Origin: Acinetobacter kanungonis
GTDB lineage: Bacteria > Pseudomonadota > Gammaproteobacteria > Pseudomonadales > Moraxellaceae
NCBI RefSeq assembly: GCF_009939195.1
Contig: NZ_JAACKC010000006.1
Coordinates: 62,001 to 126,000, forward strand
Direction of reading: 5' to 3'
DNA: 64,000 nt
The stretch's first letter is position 1, and each line of letters begins with the position of its first letter. This document shows positions 42,892 through 52,981 of this stretch, piece after piece. Below the pieces are notes generated by a model that was not told the DNA's origin, did not search any database, and saw only the letters and a program-made list of their open reading frames with translations. The position numbers were made by a program, and so were the translations under genes.

Positions 42892-45800
42892 CTAGAAACG
42901 CCAATTATAGAAGAAGTCTATCGCACGATCGACAGATTGGCTCGCCTCCATGTACAACTTCTGGTTCATTTGATAACGCAAGGTTAATTTGTTGACGGGT
43001 GTAAACACGCCCACACCGTAACGGATATATAGATCAGGGGTAATGTACCCCGTAACACTGACTTGCGTGTCATCTCCTGTACCTTGCGCATCTAAAGCCA
43101 AGCCACTTAAACCAAAAGATTGACCGAGTTGATTGGTGAAAGCACGTGTACCACCCAAGCCCATACTAATCCCAGCGGCAGCAATGGTATTGTTTACGTC
43201 AGAGCGGAATGTTTCTGACTGGTTAATATTATTTGCACCCTCATTAATGCGACCTGTAATTAACGCATTCATGGCTTCTTGTTCGGTCAGGCCACCATCA
43301 TTATACACTTGAATATCCGGGTTGCTTGCCGTACCAGTCACTCGAACCCCAACAATGGTACCTTGAATAATTTTGTTGGTATCGACATCTAAAGTTGGAT
43401 TTGCCAAAGGACCATTAAAACGGGCAATAGCACGGTTTAAGTCTAGACTCTGACCATACGCTTCGATTTTAACTTTTTGACTTACCCCGATTGCACCATT
43501 GGCACGCATGGCGGTTTCAACACCACGTTGGGTTAAATACAAACGCCCTAGCAATGGAATTCGACTATTAAAACCTTGGAAGACCACCTGCTTGCCCAGA
43601 TTAATCATGACATCCGCTTTAATATCCCAAGGGCGTGCTGATTTCAAGATGGCCAACTGATCTTGACCTTGTTGGACAATTCGGACATCCGAAGAGACAT
43701 CGACCACAGGTGCAGAAGCTTCAGGCATGGAAATTAATGCACGTGGCACATCCACATCACCTTTTAATACCAGTTTTTTCTGGAAAGGCATCACATCAAG
43801 GCTAAAATCAGGTGTAACCAGTGCCGTAATTAACGGTGCTTGACGAATAAGCAAATTATCACCTTTGAGGTGTAACTGAATTCTTGGATCATTTTTCCAA
43901 TCCACACTACCTGTTAACTTTCCTACCCCTTGCCCACTGTTGAATGCCCCATTAATGGTGGCATGATCACCACGAATAGACGAATAAACTTGTATATTGT
44001 TGAGGTTAATTGGCAAGGAAATCATACTGATTGCGCCATCTTTCAAGCGCATTTCACCCGAGAGTCGAGGTGCAAGCAACTCACCACTAATCTTACCTGC
44101 ATAAGATAAAGTGCCACTTAAAGTACGAATATCCTGAATAAACGGTTTGAATACTTTCAATTGCACTTCGTTAAATGCAATTTCACCTTGAATAGGCTTG
44201 TTTTGCTTGAATGGATCAATAATGACATTGGCGTAACCCGTACCTATTTCAGGTGTTTTCATATCAAAACGAAGTTGCAAGCCTTGAGCCACACTTTTCG
44301 CATTGACTGAAATTTCATCGTAACGCAGTGTAGAACCCATATCTTGCTGATCTTCAGCTGCAATGCCAATTACGCCCTGACGCGACACCATTCGTGCATC
44401 AATTTTCGGTTTGCTGCCTTGCACCCAAGATGCTTTGGCATACCCATTGGCTTTACCCGTAATCGCCAGTCCTTGCGGCATAAATGCAGCAAAGTCATTC
44501 AAATCTAGGTTTTTGGTGACAAAGGAAATATTCCCTTTGGCTTTGCTAATACGAACAGGTTGATCAAAACACAATTCACTTTGTTGGCTTGCCCAGCAAT
44601 GCGCGCCCACAAACAATTCCGCAGTATTTTGGTTGTATACCACTGAAGCATTTTGACGTTGTACCAAACGTACCCGTACTGAGTCGAAGTCGCCTTTTTG
44701 AATCTGACCTAACCACGAGTTTTGACCATTAAAGCCACCCGCCAGCTGTACATAGAATTTACTAAATCGGTTATTGCCTTGTACTTTTAAGACATGCGCT
44801 TTACGTGTACCTGCGAGCGTAACAACCCCATTTTGAATTTCACTGTTACCGCTGCGTAAATTATTCATTTCCGCTTTCAGCAAGCTTGGGATGGTTTCAG
44901 AAGCTGGTAATTGCCCTTGAATACGCAATTTACGCATACTGAGCAAGTTACCAAAACGGAAATCATCTACAGCTAAATTGGCGGTTGCTTGTAAGCGTGG
45001 CTGAGACTGAATATTGAGATAACCATACGCACGCCCTCTTAAACCACTGTATAACTCATACAAGGCTGGCGCATTGATTTGCAGACGTAATTTCTGCGCA
45101 TTACCAGTCGCCTGAATTTGGTTCTTAGCATAAGACATGTATAAATTATTGGCTTCAAATTGTTGTGGCAGGAAGCCCTTTTGATTGTTATTCAGCACCA
45201 GTGCCAGATTACCTGTACCCCGTACAGGTTTGTTATTGATATAGCCTGCAACATTCAATTTCTGAATATTGATTCGCTTTAATGCATCTGACCAGAACCC
45301 TTCAGTTTGAACATTTCCAGACAATTCGCCACGCAGCATAGAAACAAAATATTGCGGCTTAAATCGAATCAGGGACGCATTAATATTCCAACCAATGCCT
45401 TTGCTTAAATCTAGCTTACCTTGTGCAAGAATTTTACCTGCCGCACCGTCATGCTGTAATTGATCAATTTTAAGTAAAATTGGGGTGCCCGAAATTTTGA
45501 CTTTTAACAGACCATTACTTTCTTTGACTTTGCTAGACTTCAAAGCGCCATCGTAATTCACAGCAAAACTTTTAAAGCCGCCACCCGCTTTAACATCATG
45601 GAATAAAACTGCAATGGTACTTTTACCTGTTAATTGCACCGTTTCCTGTTGCGCCTGCTGCGGCATATGTCCAGTCAGGTTAATCCCTTTCAGCTCAATG
45701 ATGTGCTGATTTGGTTTGGCATAACCATTCGCCTGTATTTGACCATTAACCAAATCGACTGGTGCAGTGGCAATGACAGTTTGAGGATTAAAATCCTGAG

Positions 45801-47412
45801 CTTTAACACTCGCATCCCATTTCAATTGAGCCTTATCGGTCGGCAACACCACATTGGCTTGTCCACTCAAACTACCTTTACTGGCAACATAATTAAAACT
45901 TGGAACTTTCAATACATTGTTCTTCAGTTCTAATTGAGCTTTATACTGACCTGCAGGCAATAAAGCAGTTTCATGCTGCCCCACATTTGAAGCCACTGTG
46001 ATATTTTGCTGACCTTCAATCAGTCGAATCTGCACATCACCTGATTCACTCTTTAACCAGCCAATATAAGGCATCGCACGGTCAATATCCTTCCACGCCA
46101 CATCAAGCAACATCGGATTGGCTTGTTTAGCTTGGGCTGGATTCTGATTAAGCTTTAAATTCCAAGTTTCATATTGGTCAAAGTCCAACATGCCTGTAAG
46201 ATGCAAGCCTTTTTCCAAACGACCTGTGGAAGCAATTTTTGCATCTAGACTCGGTGGAAGGAAATCTCTAATCACTTGCGGAATTATCTTTTCTTTAGGA
46301 TTAATCTGGTTTAAGCGACCTTTAACATCCCAATGTACATGTTTTTCCCAACTGACCAACCCTTTTGCATCTACAGTACCATTCATCACCTGACCTTTAA
46401 ATTGGTCAATGTTCAATTGATGCACCAAGTCGGTATGCATGACGGCGGTATATTTTCCTTTTGGCAGATTTTGCCCAGAAACATCCGTCGACAAACCTAA
46501 ATTCAGGCGTTGAATATCGCCTTGATAACGCAATACCCCAGCTTGGGTAAAGAGTTTTTGTGCAGTCAGCAATGGCCAGTGATAGTTTTTAAACTCTAAC
46601 TGACCAAACATCGGAACATGATTACGCACGGGATGTACCACCCCCCATCCTGAAACCAAATCGGGGGTGTTGGTTGCAAAACCTGCAGCGATAGTATCCA
46701 AACTTCCTTTGGCAACCACCTGAATATCATGAACATTCAGACTGTTGTTTAAGGCAGGGATATTAACTGTCGCTTTCGCGTTAAGAGGATATTTACCATG
46801 AAAATCCATATCGCCTGTGGCATTACGAATAGAAAGGTAACCCATATTTACCCGAGAGTCTTGAAACTCAAGTTTGGTGTTTGACCATAATGCTTCATTC
46901 AATTCAATATCATTAAAATTGACGGATGCTGCATGCGTTTTTATTAATAAATGGTCAACATCTGCATGATCCAAACGCAACGTAAATGGCAGCTTAATGT
47001 CTTTGAACTTAAAGGGTTCACTACTCGGCGGTAATTTGGTAATGACTTGTAGGTTGCGTACATCGGCATTATATAAATGGATTTCTTTATGTACTAAAGC
47101 GCGCCAACCCAAAGAGACTTCTGCACGATCAATTTTGACATCCACCGCAGACAAGGTCACCAGCACATTTTTTAAAATAATTCCTTTTAACAGATTACCA
47201 CCTTCATATTCATAATGAATAATTTGCTGGCGTTCTAGCACACGGTTAAGTAAAAATTTGCTACCTTTATCTGTCGAAAACATGATGGCAAAAGCTGAAA
47301 CAAGCAAGATTACTAAAATAAGCAGCGTTAATAATACGCTCCTAAAAACACGACGCTTTTTAGGCACTGGTGATTCGGGTAATTCTTGATTTTGCTGTTC
47401 TTCTTCAGCCAT
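42892..47412 (-). CDS. tamB: Translocation and assembly module subunit TamB
   Basis: 1506 residues. A single N-terminal signal anchor (about residues 21-46, SVLLTLLILVILLVSAFAIM) holds the protein in the inner membrane. The rest is a long beta-taco/AsmA-like repeat that spans the periplasm, ending in the DUF490/TamB domain (about 1150-1506, with DVDTNKIIQGTIVGVRVTG and a terminal Phe, FFYNWRF). TamB works with TamA in outer-membrane protein insertion and, as an AsmA-like protein, in phospholipid transport to the outer membrane. It follows tamA by 32 nt with GAGAAGG before its ATG, so they form one operon. Confidence 0.95.
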   Translation of the reverse strand: MAEEEQQNQELPESPVPKKRRVFRSVLLTLLILVILLVSAFAIMFSTDKGSKFLLNRVLERQQIIHYEYEGGNLLKGIILKNVLVTLSAVDVKIDRAEVSLGWRALVHKEIHLYNADVRNLQVITKLPPSSEPFKFKDIKLPFTLRLDHADVDHLLIKTHAASVNFNDIELNEALWSNTKLEFQDSRVNMGYLSIRNATGDMDFHGKYPLNAKATVNIPALNNSLNVHDIQVVAKGSLDTIAAGFATNTPDLVSGWGVVHPVRNHVPMFGQLEFKNYHWPLLTAQKLFTQAGVLRYQGDIQRLNLGLSTDVSGQNLPKGKYTAVMHTDLVHQLNIDQFKGQVMNGTVDAKGLVSWEKHVHWDVKGRLNQINPKEKIIPQVIRDFLPPSLDAKIASTGRLEKGLHLTGMLDFDQYETWNLKLNQNPAQAKQANPMLLDVAWKDIDRAMPYIGWLKSESGDVQIRLIEGQQNITVASNVGQHETALLPAGQYKAQLELKNNVLKVPSFNYVASKGSLSGQANVVLPTDKAQLKWDASVKAQDFNPQTVIATAPVDLVNGQIQANGYAKPNQHIIELKGINLTGHMPQQAQQETVQLTGKSTIAVLFHDVKAGGGFKSFAVNYDGALKSSKVKESNGLLKVKISGTPILLKIDQLQHDGAAGKILAQGKLDLSKGIGWNINASLIRFKPQYFVSMLRGELSGNVQTEGFWSDALKRINIQKLNVAGYINNKPVRGTGNLALVLNNNQKGFLPQQFEANNLYMSYAKNQIQATGNAQKLRLQINAPALYELYSGLRGRAYGYLNIQSQPRLQATANLAVDDFRFGNLLSMRKLRIQGQLPASETIPSLLKAEMNNLRSGNSEIQNGVVTLAGTRKAHVLKVQGNNRFSKFYVQLAGGFNGQNSWLGQIQKGDFDSVRVRLVQRQNASVVYNQNTAELFVGAHCWASQQSELCFDQPVRISKAKGNISFVTKNLDLNDFAAFMPQGLAITGKANGYAKASWVQGSKPKIDARMVSRQGVIGIAAEDQQDMGSTLRYDEISVNAKSVAQGLQLRFDMKTPEIGTGYANVIIDPFKQNKPIQGEIAFNEVQLKVFKPFIQDIRTLSGTLSYAGKISGELLAPRLSGEMRLKDGAISMISLPINLNNIQVYSSIRGDHATINGAFNSGQGVGKLTGSVDWKNDPRIQLHLKGDNLLIRQAPLITALVTPDFSLDVMPFQKKLVLKGDVDVPRALISMPEASAPVVDVSSDVRIVQQGQDQLAILKSARPWDIKADVMINLGKQVVFQGFNSRIPLLGRLYLTQRGVETAMRANGAIGVSQKVKIEAYGQSLDLNRAIARFNGPLANPTLDVDTNKIIQGTIVGVRVTGTASNPDIQVYNDGGLTEQEAMNALITGRINEGANNINQSETFRSDVNNTIAAAGISMGLGGTRAFTNQLGQSFGLSGLALDAQGTGDDTQVSVTGYITPDLYIRYGVGVFTPVNKLTLRYQMNQKLYMEASQSVDRAIDFFYNWRF

Positions 47413-47444
47413 AACCTTCTCAAGTTTGAAATTAAGTTAAAATT

Positions 47445-50168
47445 TTAAAGTGGTGAACCAATAAAGAAATGCACACGAATTGGATGATTTTCATCGGAAA
47501 TACCCGATGCAACATCAATACGTAATGGTCCAATTGGAGATTCCCAACGTACCCCTAAACCAACGCTATATTCTGTATCGTTACTAAAATCTTTATCATA
47601 CGCATTACCAAAATCACTAAACAGGGCTGCACGCCATCCCTGTTTAAATTGATAATTGTATTCAAGTGAACCAACAGCGAGTGCTTGCCCCCCAATTTTA
47701 TAGCCATCGACCTCTGGCGATAAGTCCTTATAATCAAAACCGCGAATCGACTGATCCCCACCCGCAAAATAGCGCAAATTATATGGAATTTTATTAAAGT
47801 CTTCCGTCAGGATATAGCCTAAATCGCCACGACCGACAAATTGATGGTTATTGTTTTCACCCAATGAATAAATAAAACGCCAACCTGCATTTAAAATTGC
47901 CATATCTGCATCTGAGATTAAAGCCTCGCTGCCGACTTCAACTTTATAGATTTGTCTAAAGCCTTTGCTTGGATTGACACGCTTATCAGAATCGACACGT
48001 GAAGCCTCATAACCAACCAATAACGATTGTTGTTCAGTATCAGAGCTAGCTAAGAATGCATCTGGAATCTCGCTTTCATCAACCACACCATTTTGGGTTA
48101 AACGGTCTAAACGGTAACGTACGCCAAAGGTATGCTGCCAATTCCCCATAGAACGTTTAATAATTCGGTCTGCACCAACAACTGCTGATTCAATGGTCAA
48201 GTTATTGCCTTGAGCAACACCATCACGCTCCTCACGTTCATAACCACCCACCAAGCTAATGTAATCATTTAATGGATGGTTATAAGGAATATTATAGCGG
48301 GTATCAATCGCCTGACGAATTTGCGACACCTCTAAGTTGGCATCAAAAGAGTGACCACGTCTGTTTACAATCGCGCGTCTATATGTGGTTCTTAATCGTG
48401 GACCTGTATCAGACCCCCAGCCCAAACCAACTTCCGCACTGTTGAGTCGGTCAGCATTCATCGTGACAATGACAGGGACTTTTTTCTCATCACGCGCTTG
48501 GACTTTTAGACGCTCTTCCTCTTGCTCACGCAGCTCTTGTTGTGAAAGTTGTGCTTGTACCTTTTCATTACTGTCTTGATCTTCCGTTCCTGCAAACTGA
48601 TCTTCATTAGCCACAGACTGAGTGACTTCTTTCGCAGAATTAATATCTTGCTGATCTTGAACTTGAAGATCACTGCTGGCAATTTTTTCCTGATCGACCA
48701 AAGCTTGTAAATCAGGTGGTAGTTCTAACGGCACAGCCAGCGGATCGGGACGTACCGCATCAACCAAAGTAAAATTGAAGTAACGCGAGTTGGTTAGATT
48801 ATTGGCTAAGGTATTCACACGCCACAAAGCATAATCAGCGCCATCTTCCCATGGCACCATCATTTTTAAGATGTCCATGTCTAATGGGAAAGGCTTGGAT
48901 GGATCGCTCATGCGAAATTCTGCACCCGCCAACTTATAACGTTCACCCGTTTCAAAGCGTAAATTAATATCGGCCGTGTTTTCCGGCTGAGCAACTTTGA
49001 CATCATGTAAGCGCCAATAGGCATCAAAAAAACCGTTATTGGTCGCAGCTTCTACAATCCGCTTTTTGGTATCTTCATATAAACCATGATTCAACACGTC
49101 ACCAATATCCAGTTCAGGCAAAACACTAATGACCTGAAATTGTGGACGTTCTGCACCCGCACCACTAAACTCAATCTGCTGATCAGCGACCAATACGGGA
49201 GCATTCGGTTTAATGGTCACTTTGACACGACTGTCACTGATTTTCTCAAAACGAAATTCTGCCTGATAGAAACCAACCGCCTGTGCAGCGAGATTGGATA
49301 AACTTTTTAATTGCGGCAATGCAGCGTTAAAGTCTCCATATGCTTCTTGCGTAAAGCTGGAAAGTTTGCCACTGACGTTGTTTTTTAAGTTTAAGATGGC
49401 TTGCTGATATTCTTTATCGGGTAAATCTGGATTGGTATTTTGTGCATCTACAATCACAATATCCGCTTTAATACGCGGAACTTTTGAGTTCACCAACTCA
49501 TTTTTTGGTGGTCTAATTTTATGATACCAGCGCTTAAAGAATCCCTTTTCTTCCACTTCAGGCTGTGCTTCAAAACTTTGTTCAGCTAAAGTTTTTCCAG
49601 ACTCATTGGCTTCAACAACAATCTTGCTGTCTGCCTGAATCCTATTCATCAACTGATCAACATTGACAGGAGCCTGATTAATTTCGGTTAGCTCTTGCGG
49701 GGTTGGATTGCGTACCACAACCTCTTGAGTCTGACCTGCACGATATCTTTCCGCTTCAGCTTTAGCTGCATTGGCTTCATTATAAATTTCATTTGCCATA
49801 CTCTGATCGACTGGAGTATCTGGTAACTCATCCAAGTCTTCAAAGGTAATTGGCTTAAAAGCTTCAATTTGGTCGGTATGCTGGATTTGATGCTGTAACA
49901 TCGTATAACTATCTGGCGTACCCGCTTGATTTTGATAGTTTTGAATTTTTTCTGCTTGTTCCGAGCGACTCAAGTTTTGCGCATCCGCCTCTGCCTGAAT
50001 CTGGGCATTTAACTCATCTTTTGCCGCTTGTTCAATGCTAGATACAACCGCATTTTCAGGTTGGACTGTCCCCACTTCTTGCGCGAAGCCATGTTGGGCA
50101 AAAAACATTAAAAAAGCACTCAAACACAGACTTTTATTGGTATGATTCAACTCCAAGATAGAGTTCAT
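47445..50168 (-). CDS. tamA: Translocation and assembly module subunit TamA (enlarged)
   Basis: Omp85-family outer-membrane protein of the TAM complex. From ATG 50168 (about 907 residues) a signal peptide is visible, ending AQHGFAQ; upstream ATGs at 50213 and 50231 and a TTG at 50246 are also in frame, and the choice is uncertain. It has an N-terminal Gln/Glu/Ala-rich region of roughly 195 residues, three POTRA domains, a second Gln/Glu-rich insert (plus-strand about 48480-48720) and a 16-strand barrel ending FFIGSPL. E. coli TamA has 577 residues, so both extra regions are unusual. The barrel lid motif is seen as YFAGGDQSIRGFDY. Confidence 0.92.
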   Translation of the reverse strand: MNSILELNHTNKSLCLSAFLMFFAQHGFAQEVGTVQPENAVVSSIEQAAKDELNAQIQAEADAQNLSRSEQAEKIQNYQNQAGTPDSYTMLQHQIQHTDQIEAFKPITFEDLDELPDTPVDQSMANEIYNEANAAKAEAERYRAGQTQEVVVRNPTPQELTEINQAPVNVDQLMNRIQADSKIVVEANESGKTLAEQSFEAQPEVEEKGFFKRWYHKIRPPKNELVNSKVPRIKADIVIVDAQNTNPDLPDKEYQQAILNLKNNVSGKLSSFTQEAYGDFNAALPQLKSLSNLAAQAVGFYQAEFRFEKISDSRVKVTIKPNAPVLVADQQIEFSGAGAERPQFQVISVLPELDIGDVLNHGLYEDTKKRIVEAATNNGFFDAYWRLHDVKVAQPENTADINLRFETGERYKLAGAEFRMSDPSKPFPLDMDILKMMVPWEDGADYALWRVNTLANNLTNSRYFNFTLVDAVRPDPLAVPLELPPDLQALVDQEKIASSDLQVQDQQDINSAKEVTQSVANEDQFAGTEDQDSNEKVQAQLSQQELREQEEERLKVQARDEKKVPVIVTMNADRLNSAEVGLGWGSDTGPRLRTTYRRAIVNRRGHSFDANLEVSQIRQAIDTRYNIPYNHPLNDYISLVGGYEREERDGVAQGNNLTIESAVVGADRIIKRSMGNWQHTFGVRYRLDRLTQNGVVDESEIPDAFLASSDTEQQSLLVGYEASRVDSDKRVNPSKGFRQIYKVEVGSEALISDADMAILNAGWRFIYSLGENNNHQFVGRGDLGYILTEDFNKIPYNLRYFAGGDQSIRGFDYKDLSPEVDGYKIGGQALAVGSLEYNYQFKQGWRAALFSDFGNAYDKDFSNDTEYSVGLGVRWESPIGPLRIDVASGISDENHPIRVHFFIGSPL

Positions 50169-50414
50169 ACTTAGTGTCAGAGTCGACTTTTTAAAATTCG
50201 TTTTTACAAGCATAGAATACTCTAAACTCATGACGGGTCTAATCAACAGCCCTTCGTATTTGTAATGAAAAGTTTAAAATTTATACTGGCTAAAGAACTC
50301 AATTTTATTGATTTTTTCACCACAGCATAGGATTAAAATATCATACATGATTTTCTTTGCTATTTTACCAGATGCTCACATTTCTTAATAAAACTTTATG
50401 AAGTTCACATTGTC

Positions 50415-51734
50415 ATGGAAAAAAAAGAACATCTTTTAAGCACTCGTCGTTTTTTACCGATGTTTGTGACGCAGTTTTTAGGCGCATTGAACGACAATGT
50501 CTATAAACAAGCCTTATTACTGGTGATTACTTACGGCTGGATTAATCAACAAAGTGCCAGTGTGAGTACGCTAAATAATCTGGCAGCATTGCTGTTCATT
50601 CTGCCTTATTTCATCTTTTCAGCGACTGCTGGTCAAATTGCTGACAAATATGAGCGCGCAAGTTTGGTTCGTGGTATCAAAATCCTTGAAATTATTATCA
50701 TGCTGATTGGTAGTGCTGGCTTTTTACTGGGTCATCTATGGCTATTACTGCTAGCACTCTTTCTGATGGGGACACACTCGACCTTTTTTGGTCCCATTAA
50801 ATATGCCATTTTGCCTGAAATTTTAAAACCGAATGAATTGATGTCAGGCAATGCCCTATTTCAATCGGGTACGTCCATGGCAATTCTGATTGGTATGATT
50901 TTGGGTGGTGCTGTTATTTCTGCTTCAGATGGAAATTTACTCTGGATCAGTCTCACCATTGTTACAATTGCAGTTTTAGGATATTTCTCCAGTCGTTTCA
51001 TTCTCAAACAGAATGTTACTACACCAGATTTAGAGATCGACTGGAACTTTTTCCGCACCAGTTTTAAAACCATCAAATATGCCAAGAGCATTCCACTCAT
51101 CTATTTAGTGTTATTAGGCAACTCATGGTACTGGTTTTATGGTGCGACCTATTTAACCCAGATCCCGCAACTGACACAGCAAAACCTGCATGCCTCTGAA
51201 AATGTCGTGAGTCTACTGCTCACCTTTTTCTCAGTAGGGATTGGTATTGGTTCGTTGCTATGTCGCAGAATTGGTGGCACAGAAGTCAACCTGAGAATGG
51301 TGCCGATTGGTGCCATTGGCTTAACGGTATTCGCACTTTATTTAGCGGCGAGTTTGGCCTTTGTTCCCGAACGCACGGGTGAACTGTTACATTTGGCAGA
51401 TGTGTTCCAGCAAGGTTGGAGTTATTACCACGTAATGCTGGCTGTGACCATGCTGGGTATTAGTGGAGGTTTTTATATTGTTCCACTGTACGCCATGATG
51501 CAGGCATACTCTCCACGTTCCCATCGGGCACGAGTAGTGGCTGCGAATAACATTCTGAATGCAGTATTTATGGTCAGTTCTGCTATTTTTTCCATAATTA
51601 TCTTAAGTGTCTTAAAAATTGATATTAAAATACTGTTCTGCATTACTGCTGTGCTCAGTGCAATTTTCAGTATTTGGCTGTTGATTCGATTAAAGCCACA
51701 ATTGAATACAGCTCAAGTTTCTTTAGAGGATTAA
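50415..51734 (+). CDS. lplT: LplT-like lysophospholipid transporter (MFS)
   Basis: 439 residues, twelve membrane helices of the major facilitator superfamily. The N-terminus FLPMFVTQFLGALNDNVYKQ and the segments GQIADKYERASLVRG, FGPIKYAILPEIL and YIVPLYAMMQAYSPRSHRAR are typical of LplT and the transporter half of LplT-Aas fusions. It would flip lysophosphatidylethanolamine inward across the inner membrane for re-acylation. No acyltransferase is fused or adjacent. coq7 begins 4 nt after its stop, so the two are co-transcribed. Confidence 0.88.
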   Translation: MEKKEHLLSTRRFLPMFVTQFLGALNDNVYKQALLLVITYGWINQQSASVSTLNNLAALLFILPYFIFSATAGQIADKYERASLVRGIKILEIIIMLIGSAGFLLGHLWLLLLALFLMGTHSTFFGPIKYAILPEILKPNELMSGNALFQSGTSMAILIGMILGGAVISASDGNLLWISLTIVTIAVLGYFSSRFILKQNVTTPDLEIDWNFFRTSFKTIKYAKSIPLIYLVLLGNSWYWFYGATYLTQIPQLTQQNLHASENVVSLLLTFFSVGIGIGSLLCRRIGGTEVNLRMVPIGAIGLTVFALYLAASLAFVPERTGELLHLADVFQQGWSYYHVMLAVTMLGISGGFYIVPLYAMMQAYSPRSHRARVVAANNILNAVFMVSSAIFSIIILSVLKIDIKILFCITAVLSAIFSIWLLIRLKPQLNTAQVSLED

Positions 51735-51738
51735 TCCT

Positions 51739-52374
51739 ATGCGTCACTATACGGGCATTGATAAGCTCATTCACTCTTTTGACCAAGCCTTGCGTAGCTT
51801 AGTACCGGGAGCAACTGCAGCACAACGTGAGAATCCTGCTGCGCCTGAAGAAACCCATTTGGCAGTCAGTGAAGCACGTCATGTTGCAGGATTAATGCGT
51901 GTCAATCACAGTGGTGAAGTGTGTGCTCAAGCACTGTACCACGGTCAGGCACTGACCGCTAAACTTCCCAATGTCCGTCGTGAAATGGAACAAGCTGCTA
52001 TTGAAGAACAAGACCATTTGGCTTGGTGTGAAGATCGTCTGAAAGAACTCGATAGCCATACCAGTTTACTGAATCCAATTTGGTATGGACTGTCTTTTGG
52101 TATGGGGGCAATTGCTGGTATTGCGGGTGATAAATACAGTTTAGGCTTTGTTGCTGAAACCGAGCGTCAAGTCAGCTTACATTTGCAACATCACATTAGC
52201 CAACTCCCAGCACAAGACGCGCGCTCGCGTAAAATTCTAGAGCAAATGAATGAAGATGAACTGCATCATCGCGATACGGCACTTAATGCAGGCGGTGTAG
52301 ACCTACCTGCCCCTGTTCGTATTACCATGACTGCAATTTCCAAGTTAATGACCAAGACCAGCTATTTTATTTAA
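51739..52374 (+). CDS. coq7: Demethoxyubiquinone hydroxylase Coq7
   Basis: 211 residues. Di-iron carboxylate enzyme hydroxylating C6 of the ubiquinone ring, in place of UbiF found in enterobacteria. Iron ligands are seen in the two E...ExxH sets: MRVNHSGEVCAQALYHG, EEQDHLAWCEDRL, VAETERQVSLHL and NEDELHHRDTA. AGAGGATTAATCCT precedes the ATG, in the last codons of lplT. A terminator follows, closing the two-gene operon. The amphipathic segment PIWYGLSFGMGAIAGIAG fits peripheral membrane attachment. Confidence 0.95.
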   Translation: MRHYTGIDKLIHSFDQALRSLVPGATAAQRENPAAPEETHLAVSEARHVAGLMRVNHSGEVCAQALYHGQALTAKLPNVRREMEQAAIEEQDHLAWCEDRLKELDSHTSLLNPIWYGLSFGMGAIAGIAGDKYSLGFVAETERQVSLHLQHHISQLPAQDARSRKILEQMNEDELHHRDTALNAGGVDLPAPVRITMTAISKLMTKTSYFI

Positions 52375-52397
52375 GCAGATCAACCGTCTTGATCCAT

Positions 52398-52430
52398 AAA
52401 AAAAGCAGTGCCCTATCGCACTGCTTTTTT
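52398..52430. terminator. Bidirectional terminator between coq7 and lipoprotein gene
   Basis: Stem AAAAGCAGTG / CACTGCTTTT with a 7-nt loop and flanking A and T tracts. Confidence 0.9.
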
Positions 52431-52441
52431 TATCAATTCGA

Positions 52442-52969
52442 TTATTTCAGTAGCAGCATATTTCCAGCTTCCTGTAAGTTGCCCGTGTACTTGGCTTCCA
52501 TAGAAGGATTGCTCGGATAACTTTGACCATTAAACTTCAAAACAACTTGTCCCATACCTCTTGAATACACAGACAAATCTGACCAGCCTTGTGTTTTGCT
52601 ATTTAAAGCATAGATTGGCACATCGGTAACCGTCATTTTACTCAGCGGTTGGAACTGATCGTGACTTATGCCTTTAAAGACCAGCACAGTACAACCACCT
52701 GAACCACACCAATTGGTTCCTCTCAACATCACAACAGCATCCTGAACACCATCTTGATTCAAATCATAAAATGCATATTGATATAAAGGTTGTTCATGAA
52801 TCGTCATATAGACCGCTTGTTTGAGTGCAAGCAACATGGTTTCATCACCAGCCAAATCAGTCGATGACGTTGGAGGTGGCATAGTTTCAGTATTTTCGAC
52901 GGGTGCATTTGAACTACACCCCACCACTAAACTACTGAATAATGCATAGACAAAAAAACGTATTTTCAT
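52442..52969 (-). CDS. Hypothetical lipoprotein with EF-hand-like/FG-GAP-like motif
   Basis: 175 residues. Lipobox VVGC (Cys18) follows a signal peptide. After a Pro/Thr-rich linker there is a calcium-binding-like loop YDLNQDGVQDAVVMLRG, as seen in FG-GAP and dockerin-type repeats, then a Cys pair in NWCGSGGCTVLVF that may form a disulfide. I do not recognise a named family. It lies 12 nt downstream of folK on the same strand and may be co-transcribed with it. Confidence 0.78.
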   Translation of the reverse strand: MKIRFFVYALFSSLVVGCSSNAPVENTETMPPPTSSTDLAGDETMLLALKQAVYMTIHEQPLYQYAFYDLNQDGVQDAVVMLRGTNWCGSGGCTVLVFKGISHDQFQPLSKMTVTDVPIYALNSKTQGWSDLSVYSRGMGQVVLKFNGQSYPSNPSMEAKYTGNLQEAGNMLLLK

Positions 52970-52981
52970 GATAGCAAGTCT

